From the NCBI GenBank assembly GCA_900549085.1, contig URMO01000043.1:1-16755 (forward strand): 16,755 nucleotides of DNA. Reading direction: 5' to 3'. Positions 7,518-15,775 of the stretch are shown one piece after another; position 1 is the first letter of the stretch, and each line of letters starts with the position of its first letter. This DNA is from an uncultured Collinsella sp. (GTDB lineage: Bacteria; Actinomycetota; Coriobacteriia; Coriobacteriales; Coriobacteriaceae). Made by a program: the position numbers and the translations under genes. The notes below the pieces were generated by a model. That model was not told the origin of the DNA and searched no databases. It saw nothing but the letters and a program-made list of their open reading frames with translations.

Positions 7518-8540
7518 ATGACGGCAAGCGATACAACCGTAACGAATAAAAATGGGGCGCCGGAACCCGGTTTCGACAAGACCGCCCAGCGCATCCTCAA
7601 TCTGTTCTTTGTCCTCAACAGCTCTCCCGAGCCATTGACCACAGAGCAAATTGTCCTGGATTCCGATCTTGGCTATGGGCCGGGCAATATCGACTCGGAC
7701 AAGCGCAAGTTTCGCCGCGATCGCGAAAAACTCCTCGAACGCGGAATCACGATCAAGGAAGTTCGCGCAGCGGGCGCCCAAGAAACCGAAGAAAGCGCGT
7801 GGACCATCGATCGCGAGCACACGTTTGCGGCCGGTGGCCTCATCACCGCAGACGACGCGGACATCTTGCTCGACGCTATCGACCAGACCCTTGCGACCGG
7901 TTCGGCCGCGTTTGCCACGCCGCTTGCAGACATACGCTCCAAGATCGCCTACCTCACCGGCGCATCGACCGCAGAAGAGCCTCCCGCCCGTCGCTTACCC
8001 GCCGTCGATGCGGTGTGGAGCGCTTTCGCCGAACGCTGCGCACTGCGCTTTTTGTATCAAAACGGGCACGGGGAGCAAAAAGAACGCACCGTCTGCGTAT
8101 ACGGCATGTTTGAGCACGAGGGTGTGGCGTATTTTTGCGGACTCGACAACGCCACCGATGAAATCAGGACGTTTCGCTGCGACCGTATCGTTCGCGCATG
8201 GCGCCCCTCGAAGGCCTACTCCATCCCCGCCGACTTTAACCTGAACGATCGCCTGTTCTTCGAGTTTGATTTTGCCGATTGCAAGCCCGTTATGGCGACC
8301 TTTTCGTTTGCCCCGCAAGCCCAGGCCGACATGGTCAGCGGCCTAACGCGCGGTCGCGGGGAGCTCACGCACACCGAAGAGGGTTGGACCTGGACCGTCG
8401 GCGTGCGCGACCTTAATGCCGCTGCCTCGTTTTGTATGGAGCACGCCATGGACGGCATGAGACCCGTTGCCCCCGATGCACTTAAACTGGCGTGGAACCA
8501 CCTCATCGAAAGGACGGTGCACGAGCATGCCCGTGCGTAA
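7518..8540 (+). CDS. WYL-domain transcriptional regulator (first of pair, PafB/PafC-like)
   Basis: A 340-residue regulator. An in-frame ATG at 7485 would add 11 residues but has no ribosome binding site, whereas GAGGA at 7509-7513 precedes the ATG at 7518. Residues about 18-100 form a winged-helix-like DNA-binding region (AQRILNLFFVLNSS, then SDKRKFRRDREKLLERGI, the usual helix order in PafB/PafC-type proteins). A helical linker follows at about 105-150. A WYL domain occupies about 160-230, with FLYQNG, GVAYFCGLD and RTFRCDRIVRA corresponding to the strands carrying the ligand-binding residues. The C-terminus resembles the WCX extension. WYL proteins of this class sense nucleic-acid or other ligands; actinobacterial PafBC activates DNA-damage genes. 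Translation is coupled to the next gene by a 14-nt overlap. Whether this pair is truly orthologous to PafBC cannot be settled here. Confidence 0.82.
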   Translation: MTASDTTVTNKNGAPEPGFDKTAQRILNLFFVLNSSPEPLTTEQIVLDSDLGYGPGNIDSDKRKFRRDREKLLERGITIKEVRAAGAQETEESAWTIDREHTFAAGGLITADDADILLDAIDQTLATGSAAFATPLADIRSKIAYLTGASTAEEPPARRLPAVDAVWSAFAERCALRFLYQNGHGEQKERTVCVYGMFEHEGVAYFCGLDNATDEIRTFRCDRIVRAWRPSKAYSIPADFNLNDRLFFEFDFADCKPVMATFSFAPQAQADMVSGLTRGRGELTHTEEGWTWTVGVRDLNAAASFCMEHAMDGMRPVAPDALKLAWNHLIERTVHEHARA

Positions 8541-9444
8541 ACTCACCAGCGAGCAAAGGCTCTCGCGTGCGATTGACATCATGGAGGCCCTCTACGCTGC
8601 CGGTGAGACCGGTATGACACGAGGGGATATCTGCAGCCGTTTTGATATCACGGGTGCGGCGCTCGACGAAATTATCGATATCGTCTCGACCCTCGCTGAC
8701 CGTGAGTCGGGCGCACGCATCATCTGCGAGCGCCACGGCGAGTGCATCATCCTGACAGGCGATGCGGGGCGTGTGCTGCCCTTGCGCCTAAGTGCCGCCG
8801 AAGGTGCCGTGCTCAACCACGAACTCGAATCGATGGGAATCGACTCTCGGGCAGCAGAGCGTATCCGACACGCCCTCCTACCCGAGAAACTCGGCTACAA
8901 CCAGCGCGTCGTCGATACCGTTGCCCGAGGATCGCACTGGCAACAGCTGAACTGCGCGATTCAAGACGGCGTTCGATGCCGCATCATCTACCGTTCGATG
9001 GACGACACACGACCGCGTGAGCGTCTCATCGACCCCCTGCGCATCGCGACGCATGGCGACCAAACATATCTGATTGCCTGGGATGTCGAAGTCGATAAGC
9101 AGCGCTCCTACCGCATGGACAAAATCGAAGGCCTTACCCTTACCGACGATTCTGTGGAGCGCCACGCGCCCGCGTCCGCATCCCTCCACGAATCCCTTTC
9201 CAAAGCGGAGCAGAGCGCAAAACTCCTCATGCCGCTCGACATGGCAGAGCGCCTAGACTGGGCCGGCATCATGTCGATTGAGCCAAACGGGGCAGACATG
9301 GCAACGGTGACCGTGCGTTATGGGTCAGAGCACTGGCTGTTCTGCCAGGTAATCGCAGCGGGCGGAGCCATCCGCATACTGGATGACCCCGCCCAGGCAT
9401 TGCGTCTATGCGATATGGCGAAGAGCCTGACCTGCCCGCTTTAA
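8527..9444 (+). CDS. WYL-domain transcriptional regulator (second of pair, PafC-like)
   Basis: A 305-residue protein starting at MPVRKLTSEQ; its ATG lies inside the end of the preceding WYL gene (overlap 8527-8540), which argues for coupled synthesis and a hetero-complex. An in-frame upstream ATG (8467) would add 20 residues translated from deep inside that gene and is less likely. Residues 1-60 are a helix-turn-helix region (RLSRAIDIMEALYAAGETGMTRGD). Residues about 138-205 are a clear WYL domain: RCRIIYRSMD, DPLRIATHGDQTYLIAWD and RSYRMDKIEGL, with the arginine-rich ligand site expected of the family. The rest, to about 300, matches the WCX-type C-terminal extension. Its stop codon shares the TTAA at 9441-9444 with the end of the convergent DinG gene, linking the pair physically to a probable DNA-repair helicase. 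Confidence 0.87.
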   Translation: MPVRKLTSEQRLSRAIDIMEALYAAGETGMTRGDICSRFDITGAALDEIIDIVSTLADRESGARIICERHGECIILTGDAGRVLPLRLSAAEGAVLNHELESMGIDSRAAERIRHALLPEKLGYNQRVVDTVARGSHWQQLNCAIQDGVRCRIIYRSMDDTRPRERLIDPLRIATHGDQTYLIAWDVEVDKQRSYRMDKIEGLTLTDDSVERHAPASASLHESLSKAEQSAKLLMPLDMAERLDWAGIMSIEPNGADMATVTVRYGSEHWLFCQVIAAGGAIRILDDPAQALRLCDMAKSLTCPL

Positions 9445-12335
9445 CGGCGTCGCTCGTGGCGTGCGCGCCACAGCTGCAAATAATGACCGATCTGTGCCGA
9501 CTCGATACGCTGGTAGGAAGTCGTGGGCAGCGACGTCAAGAACTTCTTGCCGTAGCCCTTTGTCACCAAGCGCGGATCTGCCAAGATGAGCACACCGCAA
9601 TCGGTTGACGAGCGGATGAGACGGCCGGCGGCTTGCTTGACTTCGAGCACCGCCTCGGGCAGCGAGTAGCGCGCCCAGGCGCGGTCTTCGCGCAGGTTGC
9701 GCTCACACGAAAGAGGATCCGTGGGACTCGAGAACGGCAGCTTGGGGATAATGACGCAACGCAGTGTCTCGCCGCTGGCGTCAAAGCCCTCCCAAAAGGC
9801 CTTGAGCGCAAAGAGCGATGAAGTCGGCTCGTTGATAAACCGATCGCGCAGGCGACGCGGGGACGAGTTGCGTTGCTGGCAATTGAGCTCCAGGCCCGCT
9901 CGCGCCAATTTGGGCTCGACGCGGGCATACAGGTCCTCCATATCGCGCCTGTTGGTGAAGAGCGTGAGCACCGATCCACCCATGGCGAAATGGGCATCGA
10001 CCAGCACACGCTCGAGCGCCGACAGATAGCGCTCGCGATCGCGCGGATCAGGAATGTCCCCCGCCACAACCACGGCCATATTCGAGTCAAAGTCATAGCT
10101 CGAATCCAGGTGTAGCGATGAGGATGTCGACGCACCGATGCGATCGAGGCCGACGGCATGGTTGAAGTGCTCAAAGCTCTTAGACACCGTCATGGTCGCC
10201 GAAGCGAAGATGGCTGTGTGCACCTCGGGCAGCCACTCGTTCGCCAAGGCCTCGCCGATGTCGATGCGCTCGGCGGTCATAGACTCCCCGCCCGCTCGCA
10301 GCCGGCGGTTAACCTGCAGTGAGTACACATAGTGCTCATCCGTACCCTCAATGATGAGCTTGAGATTCTCGACCAACTCGTGCAGACGGCGCGAAATGTC
10401 GCCCAGGTCAACGACGACCTCGGGCTTATCGGCAGCGACAGCTTGCACCAGCGCGTCTACGCTTTTATCCGCCTGGTCCAGTGCATCAATTGCGGTATAG
10501 GCCGACTGCAAAAAATCGTGCCAGTCATCCGACTCGCGCAGCTCGGGACCAATCCACAGATTCGCGTTGTCATAGCCCCCGCGGGCACGGCGGCCAAGCT
10601 CGCGCACGCCATCGAACACATCGGCAATCGCCATGCTCGCGCGGGCAACCGTCGACGTTGCTTTGGCGGTGAGTCCCAGGTAGAGCGTGGAGCCCTCGGA
10701 AGTGGCCAGGTCACGGGAAACCTGACTCAGCGCGCCGGCACTCGACCCACCCAAGCGCTCAAACAGCACGTGCGACTCATCTGCCGAGACCACGCGCGCC
10801 CATTGGCGACGAGCCTCGCGCTCGATGGAATGGGCCTCGTCGACCACCCAGTGACGAATCGGAGGCAAAATCCTTCCCTCGGCGGCCACGTTGCGGAACA
10901 GCAGGGAATGGTTGGTGACCACCACGTCGGCATGTGCCGCACGGCGGCGCGCCCCGTGGACCAGGCATTTGTCAGGGAAGAACGGACACAGACGACGAGC
11001 ACACTCGCGCGAAGCCGTCGTAAAGTCGGGACGGTTGACGCTGCGCCAGCGAATGCCGAGTGAATCGAGGTCGCCATCGGCAGATTGGCACACATACGCC
11101 ATGATCACCGCAACCGCCGTGAGCGTGTCAGCAGGATCGCGCTTGGTGGTGATCTCAATCTGACTACGGCTCATGCGCTCGAGCTTGCGCAGACACGGAT
11201 AGTGGTCATAGCCCTTGAGCGCACAAAATGACAGGCCCCCGTCCAGCTGTTCGGCGAGCTTTGGCAGCTCATGGTACATAAGCTGGTCGGCAAGATTATT
11301 CGATTTGGTCGCAATGCCGACGGTAATGTTGTTTCGGCGGGCAGCCTCGGCGAAGGGCACGAGATAGGCCATCGACTTACCGACGCCCGTGCCCTCCTCG
11401 ATCATGCGATGGGGGCCCGTGACCAGTGCATCGCGAACCTCAACCGCCATCGCGATCTGCTCGTCGCGCGGCTCATAGGTGGGGTACATGCGATTGACCA
11501 GGCCGCCGGGGGCGTAATCTGCCTCGATCTCTTCACGACTCGGCATCTTAAGGACCGGCAGCTCGTCCGCATCAACGCGATCGTCTGCGCGATCGGCCTT
11601 GAGCACATCGGCACGAGCGGCGCTGAGCGAAAATATCGAACCCGGGTTCTGTCCAGCCAAAAAAGAAAAAATGGGGCGATATGACCAAGGCACGTCCGCG
11701 TGCATGTCCGCCAAGCGCGCCATAAGGCCCGAAGGCAGGTCGGTAAGTGCGACCAACAGCACGCGCCACACACCGCACAGGGCATCAACGTCTGCGTTCG
11801 CACGGTGCGACACCGAATCGCACCCAAACAAGTCGGCCATAAAGGACAGTTTGTGCGATGTCAGGCGCGGAAGCGCAATGCGCGACAGTGCCAGCGAATC
11901 GATCCAGATATCACTCACATTGACGCCGCCCTTGACCGATTCGATGAACGACCGGTCAAACGTGGCGTTATGTGCGATAACAGGACAGCCGCCCACAAAG
12001 TCGGCGAGCGCAGCGACGGCTTCGACGGCCGACGGAGCATCTGCCACATCGGCGTTCGTAATACTCGTGAGCTCGGTAATCTCTGCAGGAATCAGCTGCT
12101 TGGGATGCACGAACGTATCAAAGCGGTCAATGACCTCGCGGCCCGAAAGGCGGGCCGCGGAAATCTCAATTAACTCGTTGTCCTGCACCGAAAGACCCGT
12201 GGTCTCGGTATCGAGGACGATTACGTCCTCCTCGATGAGGCCAAACGACTGCGTCTTAGCGCGCTCGGCGAGCGTGGCGTAAGAATCGATGACAAACTGC
12301 GGCGTTCCAGGAGATACGGCGTCCTCAATTAGCAT
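9441..12335 (-). CDS. dinG: DinG-type helicase with N-terminal DEDDh exonuclease domain
   Basis: A 964-residue fusion of a 3'-5' exonuclease-like domain and an XPD/DinG-type superfamily 2 DNA helicase. The start at 12335 (MLIEDAV) overlaps the ddl stop by 7 nt; the 15-residue in-frame extension upstream is ddl sequence in another frame. The exonuclease domain spans about 36-195, with D42 and E44 in LDTETTG, AHNATFD at 121-127, and HRANADVD with H177 and D182. Helicase motifs are EGTGVGKS (K320, Walker A), VVDEAH (499-502), SAT (712-714), WEGFD (848-852) and QAAGRLIRS (901-909). Four cysteines, C381, C445, C450 and C457, lie between the Walker A and DEAH motifs, where the iron-sulfur cluster of DinG/XPD is bound. 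Exonuclease-DinG fusions are known from Gram-positive bacteria. Likely role: processing of damaged or structured DNA. Second gene of the ddl-dinG unit. Confidence 0.93.
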   Translation of the reverse strand: MLIEDAVSPGTPQFVIDSYATLAERAKTQSFGLIEEDVIVLDTETTGLSVQDNELIEISAARLSGREVIDRFDTFVHPKQLIPAEITELTSITNADVADAPSAVEAVAALADFVGGCPVIAHNATFDRSFIESVKGGVNVSDIWIDSLALSRIALPRLTSHKLSFMADLFGCDSVSHRANADVDALCGVWRVLLVALTDLPSGLMARLADMHADVPWSYRPIFSFLAGQNPGSIFSLSAARADVLKADRADDRVDADELPVLKMPSREEIEADYAPGGLVNRMYPTYEPRDEQIAMAVEVRDALVTGPHRMIEEGTGVGKSMAYLVPFAEAARRNNITVGIATKSNNLADQLMYHELPKLAEQLDGGLSFCALKGYDHYPCLRKLERMSRSQIEITTKRDPADTLTAVAVIMAYVCQSADGDLDSLGIRWRSVNRPDFTTASRECARRLCPFFPDKCLVHGARRRAAHADVVVTNHSLLFRNVAAEGRILPPIRHWVVDEAHSIEREARRQWARVVSADESHVLFERLGGSSAGALSQVSRDLATSEGSTLYLGLTAKATSTVARASMAIADVFDGVRELGRRARGGYDNANLWIGPELRESDDWHDFLQSAYTAIDALDQADKSVDALVQAVAADKPEVVVDLGDISRRLHELVENLKLIIEGTDEHYVYSLQVNRRLRAGGESMTAERIDIGEALANEWLPEVHTAIFASATMTVSKSFEHFNHAVGLDRIGASTSSSLHLDSSYDFDSNMAVVVAGDIPDPRDRERYLSALERVLVDAHFAMGGSVLTLFTNRRDMEDLYARVEPKLARAGLELNCQQRNSSPRRLRDRFINEPTSSLFALKAFWEGFDASGETLRCVIIPKLPFSSPTDPLSCERNLREDRAWARYSLPEAVLEVKQAAGRLIRSSTDCGVLILADPRLVTKGYGKKFLTSLPTTSYQRIESAQIGHYLQLWRARHERRR

Positions 12336-13294
12336 GCAACGCCCGCCCGGCGGAGACCCATACGGATCAGGCTGTCGCACACCTGCGGGAACGTCATGTC
12401 GTCGGTATGGCGAATCTCGTCAGGATACAGTGACGTATCGGTCATGCCGGGAATGGTGTTGGTCTCGAGAATGACAGGGCCGTCCTCGCTCACGATAAAA
12501 TCGCTGCGTGAAATGCCCAGACAGCCGAGGGCCTTGTGGGCCGCGCAGGCAAGTTCCTGGGCACGTGCATAGTTTTCGGGCGAAATCTGCGCCGGGATAC
12601 GATGGATATCCGTGGGGTCGACGTACTTAACATCCAGGTCGTAGAACTCGCAGTCCTCGGGCTTGCGAATCTCCACAATCGGCAGCGCGCGCACGTCGTC
12701 CTCGCCGTACACGCCCACGGTGATCTCGGTTCCCTCGATGCACTTTTCGACCAGCACCTTATCACCGTACTCAAAAGCCTTGGCGATTGCCGCCGGCAGC
12801 TCTGAGGGCTCGTGAACGAGCGAAATGCCGTAGCTAGAGCCGTTGACGGCGGGCTTTACAAAGCGACGCTCGCCACAAATCTCGACGATACGATCGATAT
12901 CGACCTCGTCGCCCGCCTCAAGCGCCAGGCCGGGGGCAATGGGGATGCCCGCCCTGGCATACAGAAGCTTTGAAACCTCTTTATCGGCGCCACATGCGCT
13001 GGCGAGCACGCCCGACGCCGTGTAGGGAATACCCAGCGTCTCCATGGCCCCCTGCATGGCGCCATCCTCGCCGCCGGCGCCGTGCATGGCGATAAACGCC
13101 ACGTCGAAGCCACCGGTCGCCATAGTCACCATAAAGTCATCGGCGGCGGCGTCGAGCAGCTCCACCGAGGTGTAGCCGGCCTCCTTCAGTGCCACCACGA
13201 CATTCTTTCCCGAATCGAGCGAAATCTCGCGTTCGGCGGAATGGCCGCCCGCCAAGACCGCTACGTGCATGTTCTTTAGGCTTTTACCCGGCAT
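12329..13294 (-). CDS. ddl: D-alanine--D-alanine ligase
   Basis: A 321-residue ATP-grasp enzyme that joins two D-alanines for peptidoglycan precursor synthesis in the cytoplasm. Family motifs are in order: LAGGHSAEREISL (14-26), HGAGGEDGAMQG (71-82), the ATP-binding loop FVKPAVNGSSYGIS (145-158), EKCIEGTEITVGV (183-195), KYVDP (223-227), and the metal- and substrate-binding stretch RSDFIV...LETNTIPGMT (263-285). The length is usual for the bacterial family. The ATG at 13294 has a strong GAGGAGGAG about 7 bases upstream, preferred over Met9. It is the first gene of a minus-strand unit; its TAA overlaps the dinG start (ATGCTAA), so the two are translationally coupled. It is divergent from rlmN, with 85 bp between them. 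Confidence 0.96.
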   Translation of the reverse strand: MPGKSLKNMHVAVLAGGHSAEREISLDSGKNVVVALKEAGYTSVELLDAAADDFMVTMATGGFDVAFIAMHGAGGEDGAMQGAMETLGIPYTASGVLASACGADKEVSKLLYARAGIPIAPGLALEAGDEVDIDRIVEICGERRFVKPAVNGSSYGISLVHEPSELPAAIAKAFEYGDKVLVEKCIEGTEITVGVYGEDDVRALPIVEIRKPEDCEFYDLDVKYVDPTDIHRIPAQISPENYARAQELACAAHKALGCLGISRSDFIVSEDGPVILETNTIPGMTDTSLYPDEIRHTDDMTFPQVCDSLIRMGLRRAGVAC

Positions 13295-13310
13295 GGGCAG
13301 ACTCCTCCTC

Positions 13311-13316
13311 TATAAT
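13311..13316 (+). promoter_or_regulatory. possible -10 box of rlmN
   Basis: A perfect TATAAT lies 63 bp upstream of the rlmN start in the 85-bp divergent region. No good -35 element is visible, and the box overlaps the leader of the divergent ddl gene, so use in vivo is unproven. Confidence 0.35.
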
Positions 13317-13379
13317 TCCTGCAGCTGATACCATATTGTAGCGATACCCTCTACGTTTCCCCAAAATCGAAAGGCTTCC

Positions 13380-14432
13380 ATGAATCCCAGGACTAAATCT
13401 CAGGACATTCGCGACTTGAGCCAAAACGATATTCGCGAACTTGTCGCCGAACTCGGCCAACCCGCTTTTCGCGCAAAGCAGCTCATCGAATGGGTTTTTG
13501 AGAAGAACGTCTGTTCGTTTGATGACATGACCAACCTTCCCAAGGCCTTCCGCGAGCAGCTGAAGGAGGCATTTGCCTTCGACACGCCGACCGAGCTCAC
13601 CAAGCAGGTGTCTAAGGATGGCTCTCGTAAATACCTACTCGAGTACCACGACGGCATCTCCGTCGAGACAGTCGGCATGCCTCGCCGCAACAAGCTGTCT
13701 GTCTGCGTATCCACCCAAGCCGGCTGCGGCATGGGCTGCGCTTTTTGCGCTACCGGTCTAAACGGCCTCAAGCGCTCACTGACCGCCCAGGAGATCGTTG
13801 ACCAGGCACTCCACGTTTCCAACGACTTTGGCGAGCGCGCAACGAGCGTCGTGTTTATGGGCCAGGGCGAGCCGTTTGCCAACTACGACGAGGTCCTCAA
13901 GGCGCTGCGCATTCTTAATGACCCTGACGGTATTGGTATCGGGGCGCGCCATCTCACCGTCTCCACCAGCGGCGTTATTCCTGGTATTCGTAAGTTTGCC
14001 GACATTCCCGAGCAGTTTACGCTCGCTGTGTCGTTGCACTCCGCCATCCAGTCCACGCGCAACAAGATTATGCCTGGCGTCAAGAAGTACACGCTTCTGC
14101 GCCTTCATGAGGCACTGCAGCTCTACACCGAAAAGACGGGCCGCCGCCCAACTTATGAGTACGCCATGATCGAAGGCGTCAATGACACAAACCCCGAGAT
14201 GCAGGCGCTCTGCGACTTCTGCGAGGGCACACTGTGCCACGTCAACCTGATTCAGCTCAACGATATCGAGGGCAGCCCTCTCAAGCCGTCGCCGATCCAT
14301 AAGGTGGAAGACCTCCAGCGTCGTCTTGAGTCACGTGGCATTGAGACCACGATCCGCAACTCTCGCGGCAACGATATCGACGCTGCTTGCGGGCAACTCA
14401 AACAGCGCTTCAAGGTTCAGAAGAACGCGTAG
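13380..14432 (+). CDS. rlmN: dual-specificity 23S rRNA/tRNA adenine-C2 methyltransferase RlmN
   Basis: A 350-residue radical-SAM methylase. The family methylates C2 of A2503 in 23S rRNA and of A37 in certain tRNAs, supporting translational fidelity. The radical-SAM iron-sulfur motif CGMGCAFC gives C116, C120 and C123. The two cysteines required for the family's mechanism are present: C109, seven residues before the cluster motif, and C337 in DIDAACGQL near the C-terminus. The glycine-rich SAM-binding motif is VVFMGQGEPFANYD, and TVSTSGVIPGI and LAVSLH follow as expected. The N-terminal helical RNA-binding accessory domain is complete (FRAKQLIEWVF). The ATG at 13380 is preceded by AAAGG. It is a single-gene unit: divergent from ddl and closed by a hairpin terminator. 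A parS-like site sits 18 bp past its stop. Confidence 0.96.
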   Translation: MNPRTKSQDIRDLSQNDIRELVAELGQPAFRAKQLIEWVFEKNVCSFDDMTNLPKAFREQLKEAFAFDTPTELTKQVSKDGSRKYLLEYHDGISVETVGMPRRNKLSVCVSTQAGCGMGCAFCATGLNGLKRSLTAQEIVDQALHVSNDFGERATSVVFMGQGEPFANYDEVLKALRILNDPDGIGIGARHLTVSTSGVIPGIRKFADIPEQFTLAVSLHSAIQSTRNKIMPGVKKYTLLRLHEALQLYTEKTGRRPTYEYAMIEGVNDTNPEMQALCDFCEGTLCHVNLIQLNDIEGSPLKPSPIHKVEDLQRRLESRGIETTIRNSRGNDIDAACGQLKQRFKVQKNA

Positions 14433-14449
14433 GGGAGACCAACCTAAAC

Positions 14450-14463
14450 GTTTCATGTGAAAC
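14450..14463. other. parS: degenerate parS-like site
   Basis: GTTTCATGTGAAAC matches the core of the three perfect parS sites at the right end of the window except for one central base (T instead of C), which breaks the central CG of the palindrome. The following A also fits the 16-mer, the preceding base does not. It lies between the rlmN stop codon and its terminator, about 2.2 kb from the main parS cluster. It is probably bound more weakly by ParB, or is a decayed site. Confidence 0.5.
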
Positions 14464-14468
14464 ATCGA

Positions 14469-14502
14469 ACAGCCCCGGTTGTTTAATTGCAACCGGGGCT
14501 GT
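14469..14502 (+). terminator. rlmN terminator
   Basis: A perfect 13-bp inverted repeat (14469-14481 against 14490-14502, core CAGCCCCGGTTG) has an 8-nt loop and is followed by TTCATATCTAT. It starts 36 bp after the rlmN stop. On the minus strand the stem is not followed by a T tract, so it works mainly for rlmN. Confidence 0.85.
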
Positions 14503-14560
14503 TTCATATCTATCGCTAATCTGCATCGCGCGATTGTTCAACATCTTTTCCGCAAGAAAT

Positions 14561-14598
14561 AAGGGGTCCTTGTTCTGGTGTTCAGACAAGGACCCCTT
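14561..14598 (-). terminator. terminator of the parA-parB-small protein operon
   Basis: A 13-bp stem (AAGGGGTCCTTGT 14561-14573 against 14586-14598), with a further CTG/CAG pairing inside the loop region, lies 27 bp past the last minus-strand stop. On the minus strand the tail is ATTTCTTGCG, giving a moderately T-rich run with the last stem bases. Confidence 0.85.
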
Positions 14599-14625
14599 CA
14601 AAAAAGGCTAATGATTGTTAGGTAC

Positions 14626-14880
14626 CTAAAAGCCTACATTTTCCCATTGATGATTAACCCAATCTTGATTAATCTTGGGATTCTTAGTTACCTGAGCTGT
14701 ACGCATAGCGACATCCTCAGTCATAACATCCATTTTCTTTTTGGATGTATCGACGATATCCTGCGCTCCGCGAAGCAAACGACCACGCAATTCATCATCT
14801 GTTGCGACCTTAAATCCCGCAAATGCACCAACCGCTACCGTTGCAGCCAAGGCAAGAGCAGTCAGAACCTTATTCTTCAT
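14626..14880 (-). CDS. small membrane-anchored protein downstream of parB, 84 aa
   Basis: I do not recognise a named family; general make-up resembles YtxH-like small proteins, without a firm match. The ATG at 14880 (MKNKVLTALALA) has GGGAG six bases upstream and overlaps the end of parB by 11 nt, so translation is probably coupled. An alternative TTG start six codons earlier is less likely. Residues about 5-27 are a hydrophobic helix rich in Ala and Val, a membrane anchor or uncleaved signal. The remainder is charged and helical (DELRGRLLRGAQDIVDTSKKK) and ends in an unusual polar, Trp-containing tail, QDWVNHQWENVGF. It is the last gene before the operon terminator. Co-translation with ParB suggests, but does not show, a role linked to chromosome segregation or the membrane near the origin. 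Confidence 0.75.
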   Translation of the reverse strand: MKNKVLTALALAATVAVGAFAGFKVATDDELRGRLLRGAQDIVDTSKKKMDVMTEDVAMRTAQVTKNPKINQDWVNHQWENVGF

Positions 14881-15775
14881 CCTGATCTCCCTTTTCAAAT
14901 TGAATCATCTCGCCAAGAATACGAGACAGCTCTTCCTCATCCTTAAACTCAATCTCGATCTTATTCTTACCGCGCGAGCTCTTTACGCGAACGTTTGTGT
15001 TAAACACCTGACGCAGAACGCGTGCAGCTTTTTTAAAAGACTGAGGTGTTGCGGGGCGAGGCGCTTTGTGCGTCTCTCCGGCAGAAAACAATGGAGCAAG
15101 ATTTTCTGTCGCACGGACAGACAATCCCTCTGCAACAACCTTCTCAGCAAGCTTAATGCGTGCATCCTCATACGGAACCGCAAGAATTGCACGAGCATGA
15201 CCAGCAGTCAGCTTGCCTTCGAAGATCATCTGCTGAACTACCTCTGGAAGATCAAGCAGGCGCAACGAATTGGTAATTGCAGAGCGAGACTTGCTGACAG
15301 CCTTTGACAAGGCTTCCTGAGTCATACCACTCGCATCGATGAGCTGTCGATATCCCTTAGCCTCTTCGACAGGGTTAAGGTCAGAACGCTGAAGGTTTTC
15401 AATCAGCGCGAGTGCAAGCATCTGCTCATCATCAACATCTTTAATTATGACAGGGAGCTCCTCAAGACCCGCAAGTTTCGAAGCCTGATAACGGCGCTCA
15501 CCTGCGATAATCTCATAGCCATTACCGTGCTTGCGCACAAGAAGCGGCTGAAGAACGCCATGCTCCTGAATTGACTCACTCAACTCTCGAAGCTCGGTCT
15601 CGTTGAAGTGAATTCGTGGCTGATTTGGGTTCGGAACGATGTCTTCGATTGGAAGCTTAGTTTCCGAAACGGCATTTGATGCTGACGCTGCAGATCCACC
15701 AGTCTCATATTCAGCTTCTGAGACCAGTGCATTGAGACCACGACCCAAGCCGCCGCGCTTCTTAGGACTAGGCAC
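14870..15775 (-). CDS. parB: chromosome partitioning protein ParB
   Basis: A 301-residue DNA-binding CTPase that loads at parS, slides along origin-proximal DNA and recruits ParA and condensin. Residues 1-20 contain the basic, ParA-stimulating N-terminus (KKRGGLGRGLNAL). The N-terminal CTP-binding domain includes PNPNQPR, GERRYQA (92-98) and the signature ENLQRSDLNPVEEA (126-139). A helix-turn-helix that reads parS is at about 150-172 (MTQEALSKAVSKSRSAITNSLRLL). The C-terminal 60 residues form the dimerisation domain, separated by a short Ala/Pro linker. The start is GTG, overlapping the parA stop by 8 nt. Length and motif order are typical of chromosomal ParB/Spo0J. Its own sites, three perfect parS copies, lie just upstream of parA. 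Confidence 0.97.
   Translation of the reverse strand: MPSPKKRGGLGRGLNALVSEAEYETGGSAASASNAVSETKLPIEDIVPNPNQPRIHFNETELRELSESIQEHGVLQPLLVRKHGNGYEIIAGERRYQASKLAGLEELPVIIKDVDDEQMLALALIENLQRSDLNPVEEAKGYRQLIDASGMTQEALSKAVSKSRSAITNSLRLLDLPEVVQQMIFEGKLTAGHARAILAVPYEDARIKLAEKVVAEGLSVRATENLAPLFSAGETHKAPRPATPQSFKKAARVLRQVFNTNVRVKSSRGKNKIEIEFKDEEELSRILGEMIQFEKGDQDEE

Noticed and set aside
14525..14534. 10-bp palindrome ATCGCGCGAT between two terminators
   Set aside because: Too short and isolated to assign a role; likely by chance in GC-rich DNA.
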